Assembly (NCBI GenBank): GCA_902600395.1
Contig: CACKJL010000003.1
Span: 1 to 37,932 of the forward strand
Origin: an uncultured Prochlorococcus sp.
GTDB lineage: Bacteria > Cyanobacteriota > Cyanobacteriia > PCC-6307 > Cyanobiaceae
DNA: 37,932 nt
Reading direction: 5' to 3'
Shown here: positions 10,379-20,689 of the stretch, piece by piece
Layout of the letters: each line of letters starts with the position of its first letter
Position numbering within the stretch: position 1 is the stretch's first letter
Program-made: the position numbers and the translations under genes
Notes under the pieces: generated by a model
Databases searched by the model: none
Told to the model about the DNA's origin: nothing
Seen by the model: the letters and a program-made list of their open reading frames with translations, nothing else

Positions 10379-11188
10379 TCAACCAAATTTACCAGATATG
10401 TATTCCTGAGTGGTTTTTTCTTTGGGAGAATTAAAAATTTTCTTAGTTGAGTTAAATTCTGCGAGATAACCAACTTTCCCTCCATCTCCATCTTCATATT
10501 CAATAGCATTAAAAAATGCAGTCATATCACTAACTCTTAATGCCTGTTGCATATTATGAGTAACGATAATTATTGTGTAATTCTTCTTAAGTTCGTGCAT
10601 CGTCTCTTCTATTTTCAAAGTAGAGATAGGATCCAAAGCTGAGCATGGCTCATCCATGAGAATTATTTCAGGTTCAATTGCGATGGTTCGAGCAATACAT
10701 AATCTTTGTTGTTGTCCGCCAGATAAGGAGTAACCACTATCATTTAATTTATCCTTACATTCGTCCCATAAAGCAGCTTTTCTAAGTGAACTCTCCACTA
10801 ATTCATCCATATCTCCCGTAAAGCCATTAATTCTTGCTCCAAATGCAATATTTTCATAAATAGATTTAGGAAAAGGATTAGGTTGTTGAAAAACCATCCC
10901 AATTCTTCTTCTCACCTCAACTGGATCTACTCTTTTGTCGTAAATATTGGTTCCATCAAAAAGAACTGTTCCTTTCAAGGAACAATTAGGAATTAGATCA
11001 TTCATCCTATTTAAAGATCTAAGAACCGTTGATTTTCCGCAACCAGAAGGGCCAATAAGAGAAGTTATATTTCCTTTTTTAAAATTACAAAAAACATTCC
11101 TTACTGCTTCAAAGGTTCCATAGCTAATTGAGACATTCTCAAGAGATAAAATGATATTTTTTGGTATTTTTTTATTAGTTTTAATCAT
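10379..11188 (-). CDS. pstB: phosphate ABC transporter ATP-binding protein
   Basis: GPSGCGKST Walker [17 protein letters not shown] signature, [15 protein letters not shown] Walker B; next to pstA. Confidence 0.97.
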   Translation of the reverse strand: MIKTNKKIPKNIILSLENVSISYGTFEAVRNVFCNFKKGNITSLIGPSGCGKSTVLRSLNRMNDLIPNCSLKGTVLFDGTNIYDKRVDPVEVRRRIGMVFQQPNPFPKSIYENIAFGARINGFTGDMDELVESSLRKAALWDECKDKLNDSGYSLSGGQQQRLCIARTIAIEPEIILMDEPCSALDPISTLKIEETMHELKKNYTIIIVTHNMQQALRVSDMTAFFNAIEYEDGDGGKVGYLAEFNSTKKIFNSPKEKTTQEYISGKFG

Positions 11189-12082
11189 TTATACTCTCTT
11201 TGTTTTCTCAGTGAAAGAAGCTAATATCCTTGAAAATATATTTACTGATAGTATCGACAAAACAAGAATAAAGGAAGCTGCCCAGGCTAATTTATTTTGA
11301 GCATCATAAGGTTCAAGGGCAAAGTTGTATATCAATACCGCCAAAGAACCCATCTCGTAAAACAAGTCTCCAAAGCCTGTTATGTAGTAATAAGAGAATA
11401 AAGCCGTAAAGATCAAGGGGGCTGTTTCACCTGCAGCTCTTGCGATACCAAGTACAACGCCAGTAGCAATAGACCTAAAGGCAGAGGGCAAAGTAACTTT
11501 CAATATGGTTGTATACATACTTGCTCCAACACCAAGAGACGCATATCTTAATTCGTTAGGAACTAACTTTAAACCTTCATCAGTCGTCTTAATTACAGTA
11601 GGCAACATCAATATTGAAAGTGCCATACCTCCTGCCAAACCACTATACATACTTCCAAACAAAATTTTTGTTGAGACAATCAAGGCATAAATAAAGACAC
11701 CCGCAATTATTGAGGGGACTCCCGCCAGAACATTAACTCCGAATCTTATAAATCTTGAAAATGCACCGCCTTTAGAATATTCTGCAAGATATATTCCACC
11801 GCCAACACCTACTGGTATTGCAATTATTGAAGCAATGGTAGTTATTATTAATGTTCCGATCAATGCAGGATTAATACCTCCTGCATCTAAATCATCTCCA
11901 GGGGGATTTGGTTCTAAAGTAAATAGTTCTGGTGTAATTTGAGATCCACCTTTGATGAGAATATAAGTCACTAGAAAAATCAAAGGAAGTATTGCGATCA
12001 ATGCACAAATTACGGATAAAGAAGTAAAGAATTTATCTCCTATATTTCTTGATAATCTTTTCTGGTAATAAAGTGAATTCAT
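11189..12082 (-). CDS. pstA: phosphate ABC transporter permease
   Basis: Hydrophobic permease with GVGASMYTTILKVTLPSAFRSIATGVVLGIARAAGETAPL EAA loop. Confidence 0.96.
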   Translation of the reverse strand: MNSLYYQKRLSRNIGDKFFTSLSVICALIAILPLIFLVTYILIKGGSQITPELFTLEPNPPGDDLDAGGINPALIGTLIITTIASIIAIPVGVGGGIYLAEYSKGGAFSRFIRFGVNVLAGVPSIIAGVFIYALIVSTKILFGSMYSGLAGGMALSILMLPTVIKTTDEGLKLVPNELRYASLGVGASMYTTILKVTLPSAFRSIATGVVLGIARAAGETAPLIFTALFSYYYITGFGDLFYEMGSLAVLIYNFALEPYDAQNKLAWAASFILVLSILSVNIFSRILASFTEKTKRV

Positions 12083-12088
12083 AATTAT

Positions 12089-13036
12089 CTAGTATTTGAG
12101 ACTGAATTTCTTAACCAGCCACTGTGCAAAGATATTGACCACTAACGACAGGATCATCAATACAAAAGCCGCATAAAAGAGTGATGAGACCTGACTTCCA
12201 TCAGCTTCACCAAATTGATTTGCAAGCATTGAAGAAATAGTATATCCAGGAGATAATAGAGACCAACTAAATGCATTCGAATTACCAATAATCATTGTGA
12301 CAGCCATTGTTTCACCCATTGCCCTACCTAAAGCCAATAGAACACCTGCCATAATTCCTGATAACGCTGCTGGCAAAATCACTGAAAATATTGTTTTCCA
12401 TCTACTTGCTCCAATTCCATAGGCTGCATTTCTAAGCTTTTTAGGAACTTGATTAAGTGAATCTCTTGCAATAGAGGTCACTATTGGCAAAAGCATTACA
12501 ACTAAAATCAATATTGCTAACAAGGAATTCCTGCCTGTAGGTTCTGTACTAAATAAAGGTATCCAACCAAAGAAATTATGTAAAAAGACAAAAAAGGCTC
12601 TAAAAAAAGGTTCCATTACAAATATTGCCCAAAGTCCTAATACAACTGAAGGAATAGCTGCTAATAATTCAACAAAAGAACCTATTATTTCTCTAAAAAC
12701 TTTTGGAACAAAGTCCTCAGTAATAAATATTGCAGTTCCAACTCCCAAAGGAATAGTTATTAATAACGAAAGAAATGAAGTTACCAATGTGCCATAAATT
12801 GCAGTAAAAGCTCCGTATTCATCTTTTACTGGGTTCCATTCAGAGGTTACTAAAAACTTCAAGCCATACCTTGAAAAGGATTCAAATGACTGAAAAAAGA
12901 CTACTAAAATAATTCCTAAAAGTATTATTGCTACGAAACTAGACAAGACTAGAGCAGTATTCTTAAAGATAATATCTATATTTTTTTCGATACCGAATCT
13001 TTTACGATTCTTGAAAAGAGTTAATTTCTCTTCCAT
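12089..13036 (-). CDS. pstC: phosphate ABC transporter permease
   Basis: Permease with GIGASRWKTIFSVILPAALSGIMAGVLLALGRAMGETMAV EAA loop. Confidence 0.96.
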   Translation of the reverse strand: MEEKLTLFKNRKRFGIEKNIDIIFKNTALVLSSFVAIILLGIILVVFFQSFESFSRYGLKFLVTSEWNPVKDEYGAFTAIYGTLVTSFLSLLITIPLGVGTAIFITEDFVPKVFREIIGSFVELLAAIPSVVLGLWAIFVMEPFFRAFFVFLHNFFGWIPLFSTEPTGRNSLLAILILVVMLLPIVTSIARDSLNQVPKKLRNAAYGIGASRWKTIFSVILPAALSGIMAGVLLALGRAMGETMAVTMIIGNSNAFSWSLLSPGYTISSMLANQFGEADGSQVSSLFYAAFVLMILSLVVNIFAQWLVKKFSLKY

Positions 13037-13141
13037 TAAAAAAAGAATATCTCTATAAATCTACTACCAAATGTCGTAAAAGACTTTAAGAGGACTTAAA
13101 GGTATATGAAAGTCATGATAATTTGACATCTATTAAAAAAT

Positions 13142-14113
13142 TTAACTACCTATTTTTTCAACGGCAGCTCTTGATTTTAAAAGGATATTTCCTTTTAAGG
13201 GGATAAATCCAAGGGATGAAGCCTTATCTTGATACTCATCACTTAACAATGTATTAAAGGCTTGTTTGATTGCTTTAGTATTTCTACCATTACCTTTTTC
13301 GTAAGCAAGTATCCATGTCAATGAAGCTATAGGGTACGCTCCTTTTGCTGTTGGATTAGGATTTTTACCTGCAAGATTTTCATCTAACGTAATACCATTA
13401 AGAGCCTTAGCTCCTGCTTCTGCAGATGGTTTTAGAAACTCCCCTGAAAGATTTTGAAGTGCAGCAGCCTTAACATTACCTTTAATATATGACTGATTTA
13501 CATACCCAATTGCTCCTGGAGTGTTTTGAATTACACCTGCAACACCAGAATTACCCTTAGCACCAACACCTGCTGGCCACTTAACTGATTTACCAGTACC
13601 AAGATTCCAAGTTTTAGAAAAAGCCTCCATAGAATTTGTAAAAGCTTTAGTAGTTCCTGAACCATCAGAACGATGTGTCCAAGTTAACTTTCCTGATTTA
13701 CAGCCTAATTCTTTCCAGTTTTTAACCATACCCATTGCAACTCGTACTGCTTGCTCTTGAGTAAGTTTCAAATCGCAATCATAGTTATAACCAAAGGCAA
13801 TAGTTCCTCCAACTATAGGAATCTGTACTAAGCCTCTTGATACCTTTTCTATATCCTTAGCCTTCATAGGATCATCAGAAGCACCAAAATTTACTGTTTC
13901 ATCTATAAAGGCTTTTCTGCCAGAACCAGAACCTACTGCTTGATAGTTAACTCTTGGTCCACCTGATTTGGCTAAGTCAAAAAACCACCTAGTATAAATT
14001 TTCGAGGGAAATGTAGCACCTGCTCCGCTCAATCTTTTTGAAGCAATCGCTTCTTGAGAGAGAACTAATGAGATAGCAGAAGAAAAAACAAGGATTTTTT
14101 TAAAAATACCCAC
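13142..14113 (-). CDS. pstS: phosphate ABC transporter substrate-binding protein
   Basis: Signal peptide; LSGAGATFPSKIYTRWF, GSGSGRKAF, HRSDGSGTTKAFTNS motifs of PstS. Confidence 0.97.
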   Translation of the reverse strand: MGIFKKILVFSSAISLVLSQEAIASKRLSGAGATFPSKIYTRWFFDLAKSGGPRVNYQAVGSGSGRKAFIDETVNFGASDDPMKAKDIEKVSRGLVQIPIVGGTIAFGYNYDCDLKLTQEQAVRVAMGMVKNWKELGCKSGKLTWTHRSDGSGTTKAFTNSMEAFSKTWNLGTGKSVKWPAGVGAKGNSGVAGVIQNTPGAIGYVNQSYIKGNVKAAALQNLSGEFLKPSAEAGAKALNGITLDENLAGKNPNPTAKGAYPIASLTWILAYEKGNGRNTKAIKQAFNTLLSDEYQDKASSLGFIPLKGNILLKSRAAVEKIGS

Positions 14114-14279
14114 TTTGTAATGAGAAATGAGTCCGTTTAATATAAATTACAACCATGAGGTAATTAAAAATTTAAAGATATATAAATCAAATTATTTTGA
14201 TATATAAAATTATTATGTATATATCGGCATTAAGAGCTCAGCTAGCAATTTAAATTTCAATTAAATATCAACTCTTTAT

Positions 14280-14648
14280 TTAGAATTTAATTTTTGTTTT
14301 TACTCTGTTTTTATTTTGAGATTTGAATTCAAAAATTCCAGTATCAGTAAATATTGTCAATTCATCTCCAGATGTTTCTTCAATTGAAATTCCTTCAGAC
14401 TCTAAATTCTTAACATATACATTACCAATAAGTTTTAGAGATTTATCATCCTTGCCAAAAGAAAGCTTGTCAGAATAAGCCTCAAAATTACCACTATTGC
14501 TCTTAATGACTACATTTCCCTTAGCCTCTAAATCACCTTCTAAAGTATTTATTTGAGAATCAGATGTAATTGTGTAATTAGTTAATTGCTCAGCAAAAGA
14601 AAATTCAGTTAATAGAAATAAAAACGATGCAAAAAATAAGCTTTTCAT
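14280..14648 (-). CDS. LptA/OstA-like periplasmic protein
   Basis: Signal peptide; LEGDLEAKGNVVIKSNSGNFEAYSDKLSFGKDDKSLKLIGNVYVKN resembles OstA-like repeats. Confidence 0.65.
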   Translation of the reverse strand: MKSLFFASFLFLLTEFSFAEQLTNYTITSDSQINTLEGDLEAKGNVVIKSNSGNFEAYSDKLSFGKDDKSLKLIGNVYVKNLESEGISIEETSGDELTIFTDTGIFEFKSQNKNRVKTKIKF

Positions 14649-15020
14649 TTACTCCCAACCCTTCTCTGCATTTTGAATAATCCATTGTGCAAGAACCTTA
14701 TCCTCTCCATCCTTCAATTTATTTTTATAACCTTTCATAAAACCAATCCCATCATTAGCAATTATTGTTATTGAATTTACATCTGCTATTCCTCTTTTTT
14801 CAAGGTCGGAAAGTTTTAATGATTTAGATCCTTTGAGAACGACTGATCCACCTTTTACATGGCAGCCTGAGCAAACATTTCTAAAAATAGTTTCTCCATC
14901 TCTAATATCAGAAGCCATTAGATATCTATTTTGCAAGGAGGTTTGAAAAATAATTATTAAAGTTATTGCAGGAATTACAATTAGAAATTTAAATATTTTC
15001 ATTTGATTTATTTCACCCAA
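14649..15020 (-). CDS. cytochrome c6-like (monohaem cytochrome c)
   Basis: GETIFRNVCSGCHVKGG (CxxCH) with distal Met region GFMKGYK; signal/TM N-terminus. Confidence 0.85.
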   Translation of the reverse strand: MGEINQMKIFKFLIVIPAITLIIIFQTSLQNRYLMASDIRDGETIFRNVCSGCHVKGGSVVLKGSKSLKLSDLEKRGIADVNSITIIANDGIGFMKGYKNKLKDGEDKVLAQWIIQNAEKGWE

Positions 15021-15056
15021 AATTAATTTAGCAATTAATTCTGAATCTCGATCTAT

Positions 15057-16112
15057 CTATTTTAATAACTCTACTGCTACGACAAGATTACCTAATAATC
15101 CGTTCAAAATATTTAGTTGTTCTTTACTACCAAATGCTATTAATACCTGACCTGGCTGAAGGATGAAATTACCTCCAGGATTAGTGAACAACTTTTCATT
15201 TTCTTTAATGGCTAATATTTTTGCACCACTCTTTTTGCCTATTCCAAGTTCAGAAAGTGATCTTTTCTCTGCTGTTTCAAAAAGACTAATATCATTACTT
15301 AATTCAAATTCTTCAATTTCACATTCACTTCCTGCTAGAAGATCTAGAAAATCAATGGCAATTGGTCTTAAAGCCATTGATGCCATTGCTCTTCCCGCAG
15401 CGATATAAGGGCTTACAACTATACTTGCTCCAGCTAATCTCAATTTACTTGCAGCTTCTTCAGTGCCTGCTCTTGCTATTACTCTTATAGAACTTCTTAT
15501 TCCTTTAGCACTTAAAACCACATATAAATTTGCAGCATCATTGGGCAAAGTAACAACCAAACTTTTGCATTTTTCTAATCCTGCCAGTTTTAACGTCTCA
15601 TCAAGAGTTGCATCAGCACAAAGCACCTCTAAACCATTTTCTTCAGCAATCTTTTTTCTATCTTCATCGCTCTCAACAACAATAATTGGAATATTTTGCG
15701 TTTTTATTTGGTTAGATATTTCCTGACCTACCCTCCCATATCCGCACAAAATTACATGATTTTCCATTTTTCTAAGAAGTCTTTTAAAACGTAATTCGTT
15801 TACTCTTTGAAAATAGCCGGATTCGAATAATCTAACAGCTTTTTGAAAGGTAAATTGAATAAAGATCAATCCGCCAACGATTACTAAAACAGTTACGATC
15901 CTGCCTTCAGGACTTAGAGGTTGAACTTCTCCAAAACCAATTGTGGTTATTGTAATCAGAACCATCCATAAGCAATCACTCCATTCCCATCCCTCTGTTA
16001 TTCGATAGCCAATTGCACCTAAAAAAAACAGAAAGAATAAAGAATAAATAAGACCAAACCAAGGCCTTAAATAGTCTTTAATAAAATAGAACTCAAATAA
16101 TCTAAGCTTCAT
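15057..16112 (-). CDS. potassium channel protein with TrkA-N/RCK domain
   Basis: Pore TITTIGFGEVQPLS; Rossmann VILCGYGRVGQEI; C-terminal TrkA-C-like region. Confidence 0.93.
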   Translation of the reverse strand: MKLRLFEFYFIKDYLRPWFGLIYSLFFLFFLGAIGYRITEGWEWSDCLWMVLITITTIGFGEVQPLSPEGRIVTVLVIVGGLIFIQFTFQKAVRLFESGYFQRVNELRFKRLLRKMENHVILCGYGRVGQEISNQIKTQNIPIIVVESDEDRKKIAEENGLEVLCADATLDETLKLAGLEKCKSLVVTLPNDAANLYVVLSAKGIRSSIRVIARAGTEEAASKLRLAGASIVVSPYIAAGRAMASMALRPIAIDFLDLLAGSECEIEEFELSNDISLFETAEKRSLSELGIGKKSGAKILAIKENEKLFTNPGGNFILQPGQVLIAFGSKEQLNILNGLLGNLVVAVELLK

Positions 16113-16295
16113 ATCCCTTATTATCGTTAACTATTCAGAAATTTCAAAAAATTTTTCTATTATGTTCCTAAAACTATTTATTTGTTTAAGTGAAATACAT
16201 ATTAAGCAGGATAATAATATTTATTTTCGTAGCTGTATGCATTAAACAAATGATTACTGTCTCAGGTCTTATTTAATAATTCATTGAAAATTAAT

Positions 16296-16427
16296 TCAAG
16301 GTTTTACTTGTACCGATTCAATAAGAAAATCAGAAGCTGTTTTTAACCAATCAGCTACTGTAAGACGAAGGTCCGGTTGAGAATATATAAGCGCGACAAT
16401 AATTCCAACTAAAATTATCTTTACCAT
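16296..16427 (-). CDS. small single-TM protein, 43 aa (not in ORF track)
   Basis: Own translation: MVKIILVGIIVALIYSQPDLRLTVADWLKTASDFLIESVQVKP*. Confidence 0.6.
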   Translation of the reverse strand: MVKIILVGIIVALIYSQPDLRLTVADWLKTASDFLIESVQVKP

Positions 16428-16504
16428 GGCAATTCAAATATTCTTATGAATTAAAGCACAACTATTTAGTAAAAAGAACCTTAAATCTATAAAAAACAAA
16501 TTAA

Positions 16505-16903
16505 TTAAAATTTCTCTAATTGATTAAACAAGTATTCCACTCTTCTTAGATTAACGCCTAAATCTGATTGCCCTAATCTTGCTGCAGATCTTATCTGAAT
16601 AATTCCTTTAGATCTATCTACATAACTTCTTACATCAAGCTTTAAAATCTCAAGGTCATCAGGAAATCTAAAAATTAAGCTCCTACAAACACCTCTCCAA
16701 TAATTCCTTCCACTTTCGATGACTTCTGTACGAGGTAATCCTTCTGCTAGAGAGACAAGTTGAATGAACTTTTGATCAACATTTATTAGTTTCTTTTCTA
16801 TTAAGACACTATTTAATGGATTAGTTATTGGAGCAAGACCCTGAATGGAGGAAACCATATTTTTTAAAAACGATATAGATGTTCTAACTGATTTCATACA
16901 CAA
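16505..16903 (-). CDS. hypothetical protein, 132 aa
   Basis: Complete ORF with coding-like composition. Confidence 0.7.
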   Translation of the reverse strand: MCMKSVRTSISFLKNMVSSIQGLAPITNPLNSVLIEKKLINVDQKFIQLVSLAEGLPRTEVIESGRNYWRGVCRSLIFRFPDDLEILKLDVRSYVDRSKGIIQIRSAARLGQSDLGVNLRRVEYLFNQLEKF

Positions 16904-16980
16904 AGTGAGAGGGAAAAAGTAAAGAATTTTCCCATAAATTTGATCTCTTTATAAAGATTCCTTATTTTATGATCAAAATT

Positions 16981-17118
16981 CTAAAATTTGAGATTTTTAA
17001 TTGTTTTTTTTGATAGAGATGGTTGCCTACCTTCTTTACTAGTTAGTTTCCTAACCCATAAAAAAACTCCTACAAACAAAAATATTTCAACAATAATTCC
17101 AACCGATATTAGACTCAT
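16981..17118 (-). CDS. small single-TM protein, 45 aa (not in ORF track)
   Basis: Own translation: MSLISVGIIVEIFLFVGVFLWVRKLTSKEGRQPSLSKKTIKNLKF*; antisense of the listed 16988..17188 ORF. Confidence 0.55.
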   Translation of the reverse strand: MSLISVGIIVEIFLFVGVFLWVRKLTSKEGRQPSLSKKTIKNLKF

Positions 17119-17214
17119 TTTCTATCCTCTTTTTTCTTGTTGGTGCCCTCAATGTATGGCACAAGAATATTTAATAACCATTTTTTAAATGAATTTATCG
17201 ATTTCATAATCTAT

Positions 17215-17598
17215 TTACTTGCCTTTTCTCCACAAACTCCTCCCTTTAATGAGATCCTCTATATTTGGCCAAGCTGCTATTAATTCTTTAAGTGCCTTTC
17301 TATTAGGAGTATAGAAAACACATGACAATGCACTTATTACATAAAGTATGAACCATAACTTACTTTCTGAATAAGCTAAAAACAAAGAGAAAAGAAAACT
17401 TCCAATAAAGAAAAAGAAAAATGTCCTATTTAGTATTTCTAATGGGGTTCTTTTAAGTCTGTAAAATTTAATCTTTTTAATATCTTCTACAGTATCTTTC
17501 TGAAATTTACTTTCGTACGAATTAATTATTTCTTCTTCTAGAACTTTTTCATACTCTAAATTATCAATTGGATCGCTTTGATCCTTTTTATTTATCAT
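17215..17598 (-). CDS. hypothetical membrane protein (likely internal start MINKKDQ...)
   Basis: ORF extends to 17655 but N-terminal 19 aa look non-coding; two TM segments. Confidence 0.65.
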   Translation of the reverse strand: MINKKDQSDPIDNLEYEKVLEEEIINSYESKFQKDTVEDIKKIKFYRLKRTPLEILNRTFFFFFIGSFLFSLFLAYSESKLWFILYVISALSCVFYTPNRKALKELIAAWPNIEDLIKGRSLWRKGK

Positions 17599-17881
17599 TA
17601 TTATGTATGTAGTACAAATATGGTAACTAATTAAGGGTATTTTAAAAAGTATCAAATTTCATCTGTTAAGTGGAGCTATACGAATAGATCATGGTTTTGA
17701 AAATACTTCAAAATTGTCTTATTTATAAAAGATAAATTACCCAAAATATTCTTTTTAATTTTTCCAAATCTTTCGGTCATTTAAAATAATCTCTACTATA
17801 AGCTTCATAGCATTAATTAAATTGGGAGGCAATATCTAAATCTAGAGTTAAAATAGTTTAGAGATTTTAATAAATATCTAT

Positions 17882-18193
17882 ATGCAAAGGTATTTGATTT
17901 CCTACGAATTTACTGATGGCGAGGATCAAGAAGAAGGGGCAGAAATGCTAATTAATTGGTATGAATCAGGTGGTCCCCAAAACAGGCCTGAAAACTATGA
18001 GGTTCATTCTTGGATTTTTATGGTTCAAAATGGGATTGGACATTCTGTAGTGAGTGCAGATTCTCTTGAGACAATTTGGAAGCAATGGCACCCCTGGAGA
18101 AGGTTAATGGATATAAGTATTCAGCCGTGTATGGATCTTGATGAGACAGTCGGTTTATTCAAAAAACAAAAAATGAATACAAGGATAGTCTAA
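17882..18193 (+). CDS. DUF3303-like hypothetical protein
   Basis: MQRYLISYEFTDGEDQEEGAEMLINWYESGGPQNRPENYEVHSWIFMVQNGIGHSVV. Confidence 0.75.
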   Translation: MQRYLISYEFTDGEDQEEGAEMLINWYESGGPQNRPENYEVHSWIFMVQNGIGHSVVSADSLETIWKQWHPWRRLMDISIQPCMDLDETVGLFKKQKMNTRIV

Positions 18194-18286
18194 AAGTATT
18201 TGAATTCCAAATATAAATATCTTTTTAGTAGCACCTAATACTACATACATATCTCACTGCGTTAAAAAGGATAAGATTAATTTTCC

Positions 18287-18481
18287 ATGATGAATGATTC
18301 TTATCACATTTACTTCAAAGGAGAAATTCTTTTCAAGAATTTAAGTAAAGATGAATTTGAATTTGTTTGGGGAAAACTTTATACATCTTATATAAATGCC
18401 CTAAATAAAGAGCTAACCTACGAATTAATTAGCGAAAACAAAATTATGGAGCCTGCCTTGAACCTTGAGCCATCTTACTAA
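18287..18481 (+). CDS. hypothetical protein, 64 aa
   Basis: Complete ORF, soluble composition. Confidence 0.55.
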   Translation: MMNDSYHIYFKGEILFKNLSKDEFEFVWGKLYTSYINALNKELTYELISENKIMEPALNLEPSY

Positions 18482-18501
18482 ATCAAGAACTAAATCCTAG
18501 A

Positions 18502-18744
18502 TTATGAATAAAACAAGAAAAGCTGTCTCTCTTTTATTTTGAGGTACTCTTTTTCTTCTTTAGTTATGTCTAAAGCAATTTTATTTGCCTCAATTTCAAC
18601 ATTCAAACTATAAGTTTCAAAGTTTTCCTCTCTTTTAAATAAGGCAACAATGCCAATATCTGTTATGAACCAAATAAAATGATCAGTTTCTCCAATTGGC
18701 TCTTCTTTTAAAGAATCAATAATCAAATCACAAGTTGAATCCAT
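18502..18744 (-). CDS. hypothetical protein, 80 aa
   Basis: Complete ORF. Confidence 0.55.
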   Translation of the reverse strand: MDSTCDLIIDSLKEEPIGETDHFIWFITDIGIVALFKREENFETYSLNVEIEANKIALDITKEEKEYLKIKERQLFLFYS

Positions 18745-18765
18745 TTAATTAATCTGAGAGAGGGT

Positions 18766-19002
18766 TTAATTGCCCCCATTGCAATACCTTACGGCCTCAG
18801 AATTGGTGCCACCATCTTCAATTATTTCTGCAACACATTTATTAAAAAGTTTAGATTCCTTTTTTACTGAACAGAATCCAAAAGCGATTGCAGCTAAAGC
18901 TATTGCCGATACGAAACTAGAACCAAGTTGTATAAAACCATAGGCAAACATAATGTTTTTCTTTCCAGAACACTTTTTTGAATCCTTTTTTTCTTCTGTC
19001 AT
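18766..19002 (-). CDS. hypothetical membrane protein, 78 aa
   Basis: One TM segment; Cys near both ends. Confidence 0.55.
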   Translation of the reverse strand: MTEEKKDSKKCSGKKNIMFAYGFIQLGSSFVSAIALAAIAFGFCSVKKESKLFNKCVAEIIEDGGTNSEAVRYCNGGN

Positions 19003-19362
19003 TTTAAATATTTAACTCATACAAACCTATTTGATTAATCTTGCGTTTGGGAATTGTTGCCATAGAGAAAACCGAATTAAACAATTTTTAATCAGCTATG
19101 ACAAAAATTAAAAATTTCAAGTTTAGATTGATTTTTCTTCACTTTAATTTTCAATTTGATACATCATGAAGAAAAAACTTTTTAAATTTTTTATCAACAT
19201 CAGCTTCTGGTATAGAAAATTTATCTTTTTTAAAAAGTAATGATCCCATAGTTATAACAAGAGATTATGTTACTTTTTAAACTATATTTTATTTTTTTTG
19301 ATGAAGTATTAATACTTAAAAATTTTTCCAGAAAAGCTTGTTTTGATAATGCTCCCGAAGAG

Positions 19363-19474
19363 TTATCCACTTTTTAAGCGTTTTTCAACAGGGTTTTCCA
19401 CAAGATGTTGATTAAATTTGAATTTCTATGTGCAAAATAAAATATTATCTTCTTTTAAGAAAAAACTATCCACA
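19363..19474 (+). promoter_or_regulatory. cluster of three DnaA-box-like nonamers
   Basis: TTATCCACT 19363-19371, TTTTCCACA 19394-19402, CTATCCACA 19466-19474, all same orientation, next to AT-rich tract 19265-19330. Confidence 0.4.
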
Positions 19475-19535
19475 AATTTTTTTTGGGATCACTATGATCT
19501 CAAATGTCTTTCAAATAATTTTAAGAACAAATCTT

Positions 19536-19661
19536 ATGAATCTAAATGAGACAAAAAAGGGTTTAAACCCCGAAATCAAAAAAGAGTTGGAAAAATCTAA
19601 GCTCAAAGTTCTCACTAATGAAAATGATTTTTTAGTAAAAAACCTCAAAAAGGCTGGATGA
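19536..19661 (+). CDS. small protein, 41 aa (likely start inside listed 19428 ORF)
   Basis: MNLNETKKGLNPEIKKELEKSKLKVLTNENDFLVKNLKKAG; C-terminus resembles 23462..23635 (ENERLVNSLKKSG). Confidence 0.45.
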   Translation: MNLNETKKGLNPEIKKELEKSKLKVLTNENDFLVKNLKKAG

Positions 19662-19948
19662 TTTATTAGAGCTAAAAAATTTTTTAAACAACAAAATTTT
19701 CAAAAATTCTTTTCTAGAACGAAATAATGATTTTTCGAATGATCAACCAAAATTTTTAATTTGCCAAATATAAAATTTCTATTAAATATACATATTAATA
19801 CTCTTTTTACCAAACATATAAAACAAATCCTAGTTATATTGTTCGAATCTCAGTAAGAGATCAGATTAGAAATATTATCGGGAAATTCAAACTTTTTAAT
19901 TCATTAAAGATACTATTTCCTGTATTCCCACAATAGTTTCAATAAAAG

Positions 19949-20200
19949 ATGAATATTCAAGAACTTAAAGTCAACTACAAAAAGCTTTTAAACAAAGCTG
20001 CCAAGGCAAACGGTCGTAAAGAAACTGTTTCTTACTTAAACCGTGCTGCTAAAATTAAATCAAAAATCTATTCAAACACTAAAGTAAATTGTTTTAGATG
20101 TAATGGAGCAGGTTTTCTAAGAATTTCTTTAGATGAGACTAAGACATGTCTATCTTGCTATGGGAAGGGGTTTTTGATTAAAGAAATTCAGCAGGTTTAA
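19949..20200 (+). CDS. small protein with paired DnaJ-type CxxCxGxG zinc motifs
   Basis: CFRCNGAGFLRISLDETKTCLSCYGKGF: two CxxCxGxG motifs without a J domain. Confidence 0.7.
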   Translation: MNIQELKVNYKKLLNKAAKANGRKETVSYLNRAAKIKSKIYSNTKVNCFRCNGAGFLRISLDETKTCLSCYGKGFLIKEIQQV

Positions 20201-20214
20201 AAATTTGATTGTTC

Positions 20215-20370
20215 ATGAAAGATCTTATTCAAGCTCATAAAAAATTAATTAAAACAGTAAAAGAACAAATGGGATTTTCTGATTATGGGATGTACTGGTT
20301 GGCTTTCCTGGAAGGTGGTTTAACTATATGGTTACTGGATAGAATATTTTTCCATTGGTTGAAGTTTTAA
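20215..20370 (+). CDS. small membrane protein, 51 aa (not in ORF track)
   Basis: Own translation: MKDLIQAHKKLIKTVKEQMGFSDYGMYWLAFLEGGLTIWLLDRIFFHWLKF*. Confidence 0.55.
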   Translation: MKDLIQAHKKLIKTVKEQMGFSDYGMYWLAFLEGGLTIWLLDRIFFHWLKF

Positions 20371-20461
20371 TTTTTATTTATGATAAAAAAATTCTGCGGG
20401 TATTAAATAAATTAATTTATCGAAACCATTTAAAAAGTTGTAGCATAGTAAAAAAACCAAT

Positions 20462-20689
20462 ATGCAACTACTGGGATTAATTCTTCTTCTAGCGAGTAGC
20501 TGGTACTTATGGAAATTAACATCAAACTTTCTTGATGAACCAACAAAAAAAGAGCTGTCTAATAGTTTTAATAACCTTAAAAATAAATTCTCTGAGGGGA
20601 AACAAAACTTTTCTAAAGCAAAAATAAGCGAAGCTTGGGAAAAGTACAAAGAAGAAGGTGGTGCCTTATCTAATAAAGAAAAAAGCTAG
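20462..20689 (+). CDS. small membrane protein, N-terminal TM plus charged helix
   Basis: MQLLGLILLLASSWYLWKLTSNFLDEPTKKELSNSFNNLKNKF... Confidence 0.6.
   Translation: MQLLGLILLLASSWYLWKLTSNFLDEPTKKELSNSFNNLKNKFSEGKQNFSKAKISEAWEKYKEEGGALSNKEKS

Noticed and set aside
14114-14230. Pho box upstream of pstS
   Set aside because: No convincing tandem CTTAACC-type repeats found by eye; cannot support a call
15163-15726. Two plus ORFs inside the K+ channel gene
   Set aside because: Antisense to conserved TrkA-N domain
16988-17188. 66-aa plus ORF MRFLIVFFDRDGCLP...
   Set aside because: The minus-strand 45-aa TM protein is the more protein-like reading; the plus frame looks like its complement
19848-19890. 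tRNA-like T-loop GTTCGAATC
   Set aside because: No pairing T-stem, anticodon arm or acceptor stem around it
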